Assembly (NCBI GenBank): GCA_900321525.1
Contig: ONWL01000033.1
Coordinates: forward strand, 1 to 10,711
Length of the DNA: 10,711 bases
DNA from: an uncultured Eubacteriales bacterium
GTDB lineage: Bacteria; Bacillota; Clostridia; Lachnospirales; Lachnospiraceae
Reading direction: 5' to 3'
Shown here: piece by piece, positions 1 to 6,848 of the stretch
Numbering within the stretch: the stretch's first letter is position 1
How the letters are laid out: every line of letters starts with the position of its first letter
Program-made: the position numbers and the translations under genes
The notes under the pieces: model-generated
Told to the model about the DNA's origin: nothing
What the model saw: only the letters and a program-made list of their open reading frames with translations
Databases searched by the model: none

Positions 1-60
1 CGATACTTTCATTACTATTTGTGCCGCAAGCCAAAGGCGGCGGAATGGAGATTAAAATGA
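1..60 (+). CDS. C-terminal end of an unidentified upstream gene (partial)
   Basis: The first frame is open from base 1 to a TGA at 58-60 and encodes 19 residues ending in ...KAAEWRLK, with aromatic residues followed by a basic tail. This composition would suit the cytoplasmic end of a membrane protein, but the piece is too short to identify. The stop overlaps the start codon of the PII gene as ATGA, the usual arrangement of translationally coupled genes. PII proteins are often encoded beside a transporter they regulate (AmtB, or DUF1538 membrane proteins in some Firmicutes), so a transporter is a reasonable guess. Nothing here proves it. Confidence 0.5.
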   Translation, partial: RYFHYYLCRKPKAAEWRLK

Positions 61-395
61 AAAAAATTGAAATTATTTTTCGACAGGAAAAATTAGAATT
101 GCTCAAAGAAAAATTGATTGAAGCCGGTGTTAAGGGAGTTACTGTTTATCAAGTGAGCGGTTGTGGAAATCAGCATGGTTGGATCGCATATCACAGAGGA
201 AATGAAGTGATGATGAATACTCTCCCAAAAGTCTATTTGATGATTGTTGTACCTGATAATCAAGTAGATAGTCTTCTGGTATTGATTCAGGAAACAGTAT
301 ATACCGGTAAAGTAGGTGATGGTAAAATTTTTATATCTAATGTTGAGGAATGTGTTCGTATAAGAACTATGGAAACCGGTGACAATGCTTTATAA
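57..395 (+). CDS. PII-family nitrogen regulatory protein (GlnB/GlnK-like), no Tyr51
   Basis: This is a trimeric signalling protein of the PII family, whose members bind ATP/ADP and 2-oxoglutarate and control transporters or enzymes through a flexible T-loop. The ATG at 57 is chosen because GGAG at 47-50 sits 6 bases upstream and it gives 112 residues, the canonical PII length; earlier in-frame starts at 21 and 45 lack this. Visible family features are Gly37 and Gln39, RG at 47-48, LPKV at 56-59, TGKVGDGKIF at 83-92 and RIRT at 101-104, which form the nucleotide pocket. Position 51, tyrosine in enterobacterial GlnB and the uridylylation site, is valine here, and position 49 is asparagine. Control by uridylylation at 51 or serine phosphorylation at 49 is therefore unlikely. 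The start overlaps the upstream stop, so the two genes are probably one unit. Confidence 0.9.
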   Translation: MKKIEIIFRQEKLELLKEKLIEAGVKGVTVYQVSGCGNQHGWIAYHRGNEVMMNTLPKVYLMIVVPDNQVDSLLVLIQETVYTGKVGDGKIFISNVEECVRIRTMETGDNAL

Positions 396-471
396 CTATG
401 ATATATTTTTTATGTAAAAGGATATCAGTGCATCATTTATTGAAGCCAGTATTTTTCAGTCGTTCAAGCAT

Positions 472-519
472 CTGCAAAATCATATGCCTGAAAAATGGCA
501 GTGGTTTTGCAGTTTTTTT
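472..519 (+). terminator. Rho-independent terminator after the PII gene
   Basis: CTGCAAAA (472-479) pairs with TTTTGCAG (505-512). An inner TGCC/GGCA pairing (485-488 with 497-500) continues the stem. Seven T residues follow directly (513-519). It separates the PII unit from the sulfate operon. The stretch 396-471 before it shows no gene or other signal. Confidence 0.75.
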
Positions 520-528
520 GCGCTCTCG

Positions 529-542
529 TGCAAACGTTTGCA
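529..542. promoter_or_regulatory. LacI-family operator palindrome upstream of the apr-cys operon
   Basis: TGCAAACGTTTGCA is a perfect 14-bp palindrome with the central CG typical of LacI/GalR/PurR operators; its core GCAAACGTTTGC is the same as the PurR operator core. It lies 21 bases upstream of the -35 box at 564, centred near -64 relative to the expected start of transcription. The operon it precedes ends with a LacI-family gene whose recognition helix contains TVSRVLN, so autoregulation is the simplest reading. It also resembles a CcpA cre site but misses the consensus at one inner position and the first flanking base. A site so far upstream of -35 could serve activation or looping rather than simple occlusion. 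Confidence 0.7.
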
Positions 543-563
543 AAAACAACCCCTCTTATGTGA

Positions 564-593
564 TTGACAAATCATAGGAAAATCAATTAATAT
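564..593 (+). promoter_or_regulatory. Promoter of the aprA-aprB-cysD-cysN-lacI operon
   Basis: A perfect -35 box TTGACA (564-569) is followed after 18 bases by TAATAT (588-593) as -10. Transcription would begin near 600, leaving a leader of about 110 bases before aprA. I see no T-box, SAM riboswitch or terminator-like attenuator in 594-708, only a weak TGTCA/TGACA pairing (651-655 with 675-679). Confidence 0.6.
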
Positions 594-708
594 CATATCA
601 AACAGATGGGTTTTATATATTTATAAAAAGTGAATGAAATCTGCATACGCTGTCATTTTGCGATATCACAGGAGTGACACAACAGCTACAGAAAGGTGAG
701 ATACAAAG

Positions 709-2388
709 ATGGAAGTAAGACGGAAGCAAACAGATGTATTGATCATAGGAGGGGGAACTGCAGGGTGTTTTGCGGCATACACCCTGGGAAAGGCCCCTCA
801 TTTATCTGTGCTGGTTGCAGAAAAGGCAAACATCAAGCGCAGTGGCTGTCTGGCAGCAGGGGTGAATGCCATCAACGCCTATATTACAGAAGGTCGAAAG
901 CCGGAAGATTACGTGGCATATGCCAAGAAGGATGCAGACCAGATTGTGAGAGAGGATCTGCTGTTGTCTATGTCACAGCGTTTGAACCATGTGACAGAGG
1001 TGATGGAGCAGTTAGGGCTGGTCATTCTGAAAGATGAACAGGGACGGTATGTGGCAAGAGGAAACCGGAACATCAAGATCAATGGAGAGAACATCAAGCT
1101 GATTCTGGCAGAGGCGGCAGCTTCCCAGGAGAATGTGCAGATATTGAATCATGTGAACATTACCGATTATATCGTAAAGGACAATCGAATCTATGGTGCC
1201 TATGGATTTGATGTCAATGAAGAAGTGTGTTACATACTGGAAGCCAGGGCAGTGCTCATTGCTACAGGTGGAGCGGCCGGACTGTACCGGCCAAACAATC
1301 CGGGCTTTTCCAGACACAAGATGTGGTATCCACCTTTTAATACCGGCGCAGGCTATGCCATGGGCATTCGTGCAGGTGCGGAAATGACCACTTTTGAGAT
1401 GCGGTTTATCGCCCTGCGTTGTAAGGACACCATTGCCCCTACCGGAACCATTGCACAGGGGGTAGGCGCAAAGCAGGTGAATGCAGAAGGAACGGTATAC
1501 GAGACACAGTACGGCATTGCCACATCGGAACGTGTATACGGCACGGTGATGGAAAACAGACAGGGACGGGGTCCCTGCTACCTGCGGACACAGGAGATCT
1601 CCAAAGAGCAGGAGCAGGATTTATATAAAGCATACCTGAACATGGCACCCAGTCAGACACTGAAATGGCTGGAAGCCGGGAAAGGTCCTTCTGAGGAGAA
1701 TGTAGAAATCGAAGGAACGGAGCCATATATCGTAGGCGGTCATACTGCCAGCGGATACTGGGTGGAGGATGACAGAGCCACCACCATTCAGGGATTGTAT
1801 GCTGCGGGAGATGTGGCAGGAGGTGCCCCTCAGAAATATGTGACAGGCGCACTGGCAGAGGGAGAGATTGCGGCAGAAGCCATCATCCGTTTTCTGGCAG
1901 AGCAGCAGGAAGAATCGGAAACAGGATTTGCACAACGTACAGGGCAGGATGCATTGTCTCTGGAAGAGGCAGAGAAGCTGGCAGAATATGAATCTTACTT
2001 AAACCGCAAGCCTTCCCTGTTGACCATTGAGCAGTTAGAGGAGACCATGCAGAAGATCATGGATCAATATGCAGGAGGCATCAGCACTGGATATCAGTTC
2101 AACCAGAGCGGATTAGACATTGCAAAGCAGCGGATTACAGCATTGCAGAAGGATTTGGAACAACTGTCCGCAGCAGATATGGACGATCTGATGCAGATTT
2201 ATGAGATCAGAGAGCGGCTGACCGTCTGTCTGGCAGTGATTGCCCATTTAGGCGCCAGACAGGAAACACGCTGGCACAGTTTTGCGGAAAATATGGATTA
2301 TCCGGAAAAAAGCAATGACTGGCTGAAATATGTGAACTCCCGTATGGAAAATGGAGAACTGAAAATTCTGTATCGGGAACTACAATAG
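709..2388 (+). CDS. aprA: Adenylylsulfate (APS) reductase alpha-like flavoprotein
   Basis: This FAD protein of the fumarate reductase/succinate dehydrogenase superfamily is best explained as the catalytic subunit of APS reductase, which reduces APS to sulfite and AMP. An FAD-binding GGGTAG lies at 14-19, a second FAD contact ATGG at 185-188, and the C-terminal FAD loop AAGD at 365-368. AprA-like active-site segments are AGVNAINAYI (50-59), GAEMTTFEMRF (223-233) followed by RCKD (237-240), and GGHTASGYWV (343-352) with the expected His345. The tail WHSFAENMDYPEKSNDWLKY also matches AprA. At 559 residues it is shorter than dissimilatory AprA (about 620-660). GGTGAG at 696-701 precedes the ATG. 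The next genes encode a two-cluster ferredoxin and ATP sulfurylase, which supports this role over a generic fumarate reductase. Cytoplasmic; no signal peptide. Confidence 0.85.
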   Translation: MEVRRKQTDVLIIGGGTAGCFAAYTLGKAPHLSVLVAEKANIKRSGCLAAGVNAINAYITEGRKPEDYVAYAKKDADQIVREDLLLSMSQRLNHVTEVMEQLGLVILKDEQGRYVARGNRNIKINGENIKLILAEAAASQENVQILNHVNITDYIVKDNRIYGAYGFDVNEEVCYILEARAVLIATGGAAGLYRPNNPGFSRHKMWYPPFNTGAGYAMGIRAGAEMTTFEMRFIALRCKDTIAPTGTIAQGVGAKQVNAEGTVYETQYGIATSERVYGTVMENRQGRGPCYLRTQEISKEQEQDLYKAYLNMAPSQTLKWLEAGKGPSEENVEIEGTEPYIVGGHTASGYWVEDDRATTIQGLYAAGDVAGGAPQKYVTGALAEGEIAAEAIIRFLAEQQEESETGFAQRTGQDALSLEEAEKLAEYESYLNRKPSLLTIEQLEETMQKIMDQYAGGISTGYQFNQSGLDIAKQRITALQKDLEQLSAADMDDLMQIYEIRERLTVCLAVIAHLGARQETRWHSFAENMDYPEKSNDWLKYVNSRMENGELKILYRELQ

Positions 2389-2451
2389 TCCATCGGAAGC
2401 AGAGAGTGTGGATACGGTTTGAGACAGAATCCACAGAAATGGAGAGAACTT

Positions 2452-2766
2452 ATGAGTATACGAATCAATCAGAAAAACTGTGTGGGCTGTGGAAGATGCA
2501 TTGAAGTCTGTCCGGGCAATCTGATTAAGTGGGATGCAGACAACCGTGCAGTCATTCGAAGAGAAAAGGACTGCTGGGGGTGTACCTCTTGCCTGAAAGA
2601 GTGTCATACCGGCGCCATCCAGTTCTTCTTAGGGGCAGATATGGGAGGCAGAGGCAGTACCCTTTCTGTCAGCAAGAAAGGGGCAATCCGCACATGGACG
2701 GTCACCAATCCGGCAGGGCAGACTCAGACTATAGAGGTTAATGCAAAGGAGTCAAATCAATATTAA
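2452..2766 (+). CDS. aprB: APS reductase beta-like 2[4Fe-4S] ferredoxin subunit
   Basis: This small iron-sulfur subunit should pass electrons to the FAD of the AprA-like partner. Two clusters are predicted, from CVGCGRCIEVC (Cys10, 13, 16, 20) and CWGCTSCLKEC (Cys41, 44, 47, 51). Trp42 sits where AprB carries the tryptophan thought to bridge cluster and flavin (alignment from memory). The tail from about residue 60, GADMGGRGSTLSV followed by a WTV...Q.IEV strand pattern, resembles the AprB beta-sheet extension, which plain ferredoxins lack. At 104 residues it is shorter than dissimilatory AprB (about 140-150). The start at 2452 is preferred over an upstream TTG at 2419 because GGAGAG at 2441-2446 has correct spacing. 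It lies 63 bases after aprA and 18 before cysD. Confidence 0.82.
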   Translation: MSIRINQKNCVGCGRCIEVCPGNLIKWDADNRAVIRREKDCWGCTSCLKECHTGAIQFFLGADMGGRGSTLSVSKKGAIRTWTVTNPAGQTQTIEVNAKESNQY

Positions 2767-2784
2767 AGCAGAGAGGTAACGATT

Positions 2785-3684
2785 GTGGGAAAGTTAACAC
2801 ATTTGGATGAATTGGAAGCAGAAGCAATTTATATTATGAGAGAGGTGGCGGCAGAATGTGAAAAGCCGGTGATGCTGTATTCCATCGGAAAGGATAGTTC
2901 GGTGATGCTGCATCTGGCTTTGAAGGCCTTTTACCCGGAGAAACCGCCCTTTCCATTCTTGCATGTGGACACTACATGGAAATTTAAGGAGATGATCGCA
3001 TTCAGAGATCATGTGGCAGAAAAGCATGGTTTGGAAATGCTGGTCTACACCAATGAGGAAGGTCGTGCCCAGGGCATCAATCCATTTGACCATGGTTCTG
3101 CTTATACGGATATCATGAAGACACAGGCATTGAAACAGGCACTGGATCACTATGGATTCACTGCAGCTTTTGGAGGAGGCAGAAGAGATGAGGAAAAATC
3201 CCGGGCAAAGGAGCGTATCTTCTCTTTCCGAAATTCTGCTCATGCATGGGATCCGAAAAACCAGCGACCGGAGATGTGGAAGTTGTTTAACACCAGATTG
3301 TTCAAAGGAGAAGAAGTACGTGTCTTCCCATTGTCCAACTGGACAGAGAAGGACATCTGGCAGTATATTCGTCAGGAAAACATCGAAATTCCTTCTTTGT
3401 ATTTTGCAAAGGAACGTCCAGTGGTATACAGAGATGGCAACATCATCATGGTAGATGATGACCGGATGCGTTTACTGCCGGGAGAAGAGGTTCAGATGAA
3501 AAAGGTGCGGTTCCGTACACTGGGCTGTTATCCACTGACCGGTGGTGTGGAATCTGATGCAGATACACTGGATGCCATTATTGAGGAAACGCTCAGTGCC
3601 GTGTCTAGTGAGCGTACCAGCCGTGTCATTGACAATGAAGCAGCTGGCAGTATGGAGAGAAGAAAAAGGGAGGGCTATTTCTAA
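2785..3684 (+). CDS. cysD: Sulfate adenylyltransferase subunit 2 (CysD)
   Basis: CysD is the catalytic subunit of heterodimeric ATP sulfurylase, which forms APS and pyrophosphate from ATP and sulfate while the CysN GTPase drives the reaction. The PP-loop SIGKDSSV lies at residues 33-40, followed by HVDTTWKF (60-67), FGGGRRDEEKSRAKER (129-144) and the C-terminal signature SERTSRVID...GSMERRKREGYF (275-299). The 299 residues match the family norm of about 300. The start is a GTG, supported by GAGAGGT at 2771-2777 seven bases upstream. One base separates its stop from the cysN start, which implies coupled synthesis of the two subunits. It follows the APS reductase genes in the same operon. Confidence 0.95.
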   Translation: MGKLTHLDELEAEAIYIMREVAAECEKPVMLYSIGKDSSVMLHLALKAFYPEKPPFPFLHVDTTWKFKEMIAFRDHVAEKHGLEMLVYTNEEGRAQGINPFDHGSAYTDIMKTQALKQALDHYGFTAAFGGGRRDEEKSRAKERIFSFRNSAHAWDPKNQRPEMWKLFNTRLFKGEEVRVFPLSNWTEKDIWQYIRQENIEIPSLYFAKERPVVYRDGNIIMVDDDRMRLLPGEEVQMKKVRFRTLGCYPLTGGVESDADTLDAIIEETLSAVSSERTSRVIDNEAAGSMERRKREGYF

Positions 3685-3685
3685 A

Positions 3686-5329
3686 ATGCAGAGCCTATTA
3701 AAATTTATTACATGCGGAAGTGTAGATGATGGAAAGTCCACTCTGATCGGACATATTCTATATGATTCCAAGCTGTTGTACACCGATCAGGAAAAGGCAT
3801 TGGAACTGGATTCTAAGGTAGGAAGCAGAGAGGGACGAATCGACTATTCCCTGCTGTTAGACGGACTGATGGCAGAGCGGGAACAGGGAATTACCATTGA
3901 TGTGGCATATCGGTATTTTACCACAGATAACCGCAGCTTTATTGTAGCAGATACCCCAGGACATGAGGAATATACGAGAAACATGGCAGTGGGCGCATCT
4001 TTTGCTGATTTGGCGGTGATTCTGGTGGATGCCAGACAGGGAGTGCTGGTACAGACTAGACGACATGCCAGAATCTGTGCTCTCATGGGAATCCGGTATT
4101 TTGTCTTTGCGGTAAACAAGATGGACCTGGTGGATTATGAGGAAAGTCGTTTTCAGGAGATTACGGAGCAGATCCAGGAACTGACAGAAGAACTGAAATT
4201 AGAGAACATTGTGGCGATTCCAGTTTCTGCCACAGAGGGAGATAATGTGACTACGAAGTCAGATCGTCTGCTCTGGTATCAAGGTCCTGCACTGCTGTCC
4301 TATCTGGAGCAGGTGGACATTCAGACAAACAACAAGGAACAGGGATTTTACATGCCAGTACAGAGAGTGTGCCGACCCAACCATACCTTTAGAGGATTTC
4401 AGGGGCAGGTGGAAGCAGGTACTGTACGGGTAGGTGCAGAAGTGACCACATTGCCAAGCAATGAAAAGGCCCATGTGAAGAGTATTCATGTGGCAGATCG
4501 GAGTGTGGAGGAAGTATTTGCCGGACAGCCGGTGACCATTCAGTTAGACAGGGAGGTGGATGTATCCAGAGGTTGTGTGTTGACTATTGATACAGGAATT
4601 TCTGTGGTGTCTTCTGTAGAAGCCACATTGCTGTGGATGGATGATGTGCCATTGGAACCCGGAAAAAATTTTTATGTGAAATTGGGCACCAAGCAGATTC
4701 CAGGTACTGTGACAGAGATTCGATATGCCATTGATGTAAACAGCGGTGAAAAAAAACAAACCAATCAACTAGAAAAGAATGAAATTGCATTGTGCCGTCT
4801 GACGTTTGCAGATGGTGTGGCAGCAGATTTATTTGCCAGACATAAGACCATGGGGGAACTGATTCTCATTGATCGTATCACCAATATGACGGCAGCCTGT
4901 GGCGTGGTCACAGAGATGTCAGAGTACAAGGGAAATGATGTCAGAGAACAGGTTGACCGGGAAAGCAGAAGCAGCTGGAAAGGACAGCGTGCCGTTACTA
5001 TAGAGTTCCCTCTGGGTAAGGCAGGTATTACAGAGGCATTTGTGGCAAAAGTAGAAAAGCAGCTGTACAACATGGGAAGACACACTTATCTGTATGTGCC
5101 GAAACGAAAGGATCATCCGGCAGAGGTCATCCACCACTTGAATGAGGCAGGGATTGTGGTATTGTTTGCAGTTGGTGCAGATATTGATACCAGTGTTTTT
5201 GCGGAAGATCGTGCCTATTACAGTGACTGGGTGACAGATACTGAATTGTCTGTGGAAAAAGCAGTTGCATATGTAGCACAGGTGTCCGGACCAAATGGAG
5301 AGAGCAGTACCTTCGGAGATTTCATTTAA
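3686..5329 (+). CDS. cysN: Sulfate adenylyltransferase subunit 1 (CysN) with C-terminal APS-kinase-like remnant
   Basis: CysN is the EF-Tu-like GTPase of ATP sulfurylase, coupling GTP hydrolysis to APS synthesis by CysD. G motifs are GSVDDGKST (11-19), REQGITID (65-72), DTPGHEEY (89-96), NKMD (144-147) and SATEGD (181-186). Two beta-barrel domains follow to about residue 415. The ATG at 3686 follows the cysD stop directly and has GGGAGGG at 3668-3674; an open frame extends upstream to 3542 but only inside cysD. The protein has 547 residues, against about 475 for E. coli CysN and about 630 for CysNC fusions. Residues 430-547 resemble APS kinase: VEKQLYNMGRHTYLY (456-470) and LNEAGIVVLFAV (485-496) align with conserved CysC segments, but the Walker A loop (FPLGKAGIT at 441-449) and the LDGDN motif are lost. 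Confidence 0.95.
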   Translation: MQSLLKFITCGSVDDGKSTLIGHILYDSKLLYTDQEKALELDSKVGSREGRIDYSLLLDGLMAEREQGITIDVAYRYFTTDNRSFIVADTPGHEEYTRNMAVGASFADLAVILVDARQGVLVQTRRHARICALMGIRYFVFAVNKMDLVDYEESRFQEITEQIQELTEELKLENIVAIPVSATEGDNVTTKSDRLLWYQGPALLSYLEQVDIQTNNKEQGFYMPVQRVCRPNHTFRGFQGQVEAGTVRVGAEVTTLPSNEKAHVKSIHVADRSVEEVFAGQPVTIQLDREVDVSRGCVLTIDTGISVVSSVEATLLWMDDVPLEPGKNFYVKLGTKQIPGTVTEIRYAIDVNSGEKKQTNQLEKNEIALCRLTFADGVAADLFARHKTMGELILIDRITNMTAACGVVTEMSEYKGNDVREQVDRESRSSWKGQRAVTIEFPLGKAGITEAFVAKVEKQLYNMGRHTYLYVPKRKDHPAEVIHHLNEAGIVVLFAVGADIDTSVFAEDRAYYSDWVTDTELSVEKAVAYVAQVSGPNGESSTFGDFI

Positions 5330-5379
5330 GGAAGTTCTGATCTGGTTGGATCGGTATGGTGCGGAAAAGAGAGGAATAT

Positions 5380-6456
5380 ATGTCCACACTGAAAAAAATT
5401 GCGGAAAAGGCAGGTGTTTCCGAGTCTACGGTTTCACGGGTGTTGAACAACCCAAACTACCGCTGTTCCTCTCCGGAAAAGAGGAATTTAATCTGGAAAA
5501 CCGCCATAGATATGAATTATGTGCCAAATGAGGCAGCACGAAATCTGAAAATGGGTGTGCGCAGTACCAATGAAAAGACATGTTCCATCGGTGTTTTGAT
5601 GACAAGAACAGAGTCTGCCCAGACAGATCCTTTTTTCTCAGAGCTGCTTCGCATTGTAGAGACGGAAATACACAGCCAGTTCTGTATTCTTTCCAATGTT
5701 TGGTATATGCCGGTGTTGTCCAATGAGCGAAGGTGCAGGGCAGTGAATCTGGATCAATTGCTGGATAATATGACAGCAGAAAGCAGCAGAATAGACGGAC
5801 TGGTGGTGATTGGAAAATGTGCCAGAGAAGTGTTGGTCAAGCTGAAAAAGAAGTTCAAAAATGTGGTATCCATCAACCGGAATCCCACAAACCATGATGT
5901 GGATGAAGTGACCTGTGATGGCAGTAAGGTGGCAGAACTTGCCGTAGAGTATCTGATTTCTCTGGGACACAGAGACATTGGATATATTGGCGAGTGTCAT
6001 AATGAAGCCAGGTACAAAGGTTATATGCATACTTTGACAAGACATCAGATTGAATTTGAACCGGCATATGTGGTAGAAACCAGGCAGACGGAGGAAGATG
6101 GTTATGAAGCTATGAAAAGATTGCTTCAGTCAGATGCCATTCCTACCGGAATCTATTGTGCCAATGACATTACTGCCATTGGAGTGCTGAAATGTCTTGG
6201 AAGGGCCAAGAACCGTTACTTTTCCATTTCTGTGGTGTCTAGTGATGACATTGAACAGGCACAGTATACCAATCCTATGCTCAGCACAGTGGCATTGCCA
6301 AAGGAAGAAATGGGGAAATTTGCGGTGTATTTGCTGTTAGACCGAATCAAAGGAAATCATAAAAATACGGCAAAGATGGAATTGGAAGGTTGTCTCATCA
6401 AAAGGGGAAGCTGCAAATCGTTGATGGATAGCAGCTGGAGTGACTATTCCATATAA
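5380..6456 (+). CDS. LacI/GalR-family transcriptional regulator
   Basis: This 358-residue regulator has an N-terminal helix-turn-helix (TLKKIAEKAGVSESTVSRVLN, about 3-23) and a hinge helix (PNEAARNLKMG, 49-59), followed by a periplasmic-binding-protein-like effector domain (about 68-340) with SIGVLM, RIDGLVVIG and GHRDIGYIG segments and the late CANDITAIG motif. The start at 5380 has GAGAGG five bases upstream; an earlier in-frame ATG at 5356 lacks one. It begins 50 bases after cysN with no visible promoter or terminator between, so it is probably the last gene of the apr-cys operon. The family mostly senses sugars or purines, so a place in sulfate assimilation is unusual. Its likely site is the palindrome at 529-542. 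The effector cannot be read from the sequence. Confidence 0.93.
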   Translation: MSTLKKIAEKAGVSESTVSRVLNNPNYRCSSPEKRNLIWKTAIDMNYVPNEAARNLKMGVRSTNEKTCSIGVLMTRTESAQTDPFFSELLRIVETEIHSQFCILSNVWYMPVLSNERRCRAVNLDQLLDNMTAESSRIDGLVVIGKCAREVLVKLKKKFKNVVSINRNPTNHDVDEVTCDGSKVAELAVEYLISLGHRDIGYIGECHNEARYKGYMHTLTRHQIEFEPAYVVETRQTEEDGYEAMKRLLQSDAIPTGIYCANDITAIGVLKCLGRAKNRYFSISVVSSDDIEQAQYTNPMLSTVALPKEEMGKFAVYLLLDRIKGNHKNTAKMELEGCLIKRGSCKSLMDSSWSDYSI

Positions 6457-6467
6457 AAAGAATGGGA

Positions 6468-6602
6468 GAACTATTCAGGAGTCACTATTCCGCGAAGGTT
6501 TTGCGAAGCAAAATCCTGAGTTTTGCAGGCAAAAACACAAACGACAGAGTCGATTTGGAATGGATTTTTGCCCGTAACTGTGAGGATACTGAACAGTTAC
6601 GA
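6468..6602. repeat. Small inverted-repeat element, copy A (about 135 bp)
   Basis: The element is bounded on the left by GAACTATTCAG and on the right by CTGAACAGTTACG, which are imperfect inverted repeats of each other. Inside are two compact hairpins, AGGTTTTGC-GAA-GCAAAATCCT (6496-6517) and GTTTTGC-AG-GCAAAAAC (6520-6536), and a perfect 9-bp inverted repeat CGTAACTGT/ACAGTTACG (6573-6581 with 6593-6601). It shares AACTATTCAGGAGTCAC exactly with copy B. No coding potential is visible. It lies directly after the LacI gene, where no standard terminator is seen, so its hairpins may affect 3'-end formation. Bases 6603-6690 after it show no further signal. Confidence 0.6.
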
Positions 6603-6690
6603 ATGGGAATTGTATAGAAATGTTTGGGCACGGTTTTGTATGTGGTGGAAGCAATATGAGGAAGTGACATAAGAAACTTTCAAATATAGA

Positions 6691-6719
6691 TAGACAAATG
6701 AAACACGAAATGGTATAAT
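6691..6719 (+). promoter_or_regulatory. cysK promoter
   Basis: TAGACA (6691-6696) is followed after 17 bases by a perfect TATAAT (6714-6719) with an extended TGG (6711-6713). Transcription would begin near 6726, giving a leader of about 120 bases that carries repeat copy B. Confidence 0.72.
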
Positions 6720-6742
6720 ACCTATAAAACAAATAGGAATGA
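6716..6742. promoter_or_regulatory. 27-bp dyad operator candidate at the cysK promoter (Rrf2/CymR-like)
   Basis: Half-sites TAATACCTAT and ATAGGAATGA flank a 7-base centre AAAACAA; 8 of 10 positions are symmetric. The dyad overlaps the -10 box and the transcription start, a position fitting repression. A near-identical dyad lies at 7944-7970. Length, A/T-rich halves and the cysteine-gene context suggest an Rrf2-family regulator such as CymR, which in Bacillus and Staphylococcus acts together with CysK. The regulator gene is not in this window. Confidence 0.55.
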
Positions 6743-6795
6743 TTGTAACTATTCAGGAGTCACGATTGTGTGGATGCACTGAATGGCTATCAATG
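6742..6795. repeat. Small inverted-repeat element, copy B, in the cysK leader
   Basis: ATTGTAACTATTCAG (6742-6756) pairs imperfectly with CTGAATGGCTATCAAT (6779-6794), enclosing a 22-base loop. The left part AACTATTCAGGAGTCAC (6747-6763) is identical to copy A at 6469-6485. As RNA it would form a hairpin about 45 bases upstream of the cysK ribosome binding site. Downstream of it AATACYTGGTT occurs twice with a 14-base period (6802-6812 and 6816-6826), of unknown meaning. Confidence 0.55.
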
Positions 6796-6848
6796 ATTTA
6801 AAATACCTGGTTTAGAATACTTGGTTGGGAATCAAAAGGAGGTTTAAT

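Noticed and set aside
574..583. ATAGGAAAAT in the apr promoter spacer as a third copy of the cysK dyad
   Set aside because: Only one half-site resembles the motif; the expected left half at 557-566 does not match.
594..708. Possible T-box or SAM riboswitch in the aprA leader, expected for sulfur genes
   Set aside because: No T-box TGGNACCGCG-like sequence, no S-box core and no terminator/antiterminator pair is present. The cysK leader was checked with the same result.
1439..1852. Antisense open frames opposite aprA, such as this 137-codon one
   Set aside because: They are shadows of the aprA codon pattern, with no ribosome binding site and no recognisable protein features.
3542..3685. Longer N-terminus for CysN from the open frame starting at 3542
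   Set aside because: It lies inside cysD in another frame, encodes no known domain, and the ATG at 3686 with its ribosome binding site gives the normal CysN start.
4803..4817. CGTTTGCA inside cysN as a second LacI operator
   Set aside because: Only one half of the palindrome is present and it lies in coding sequence.
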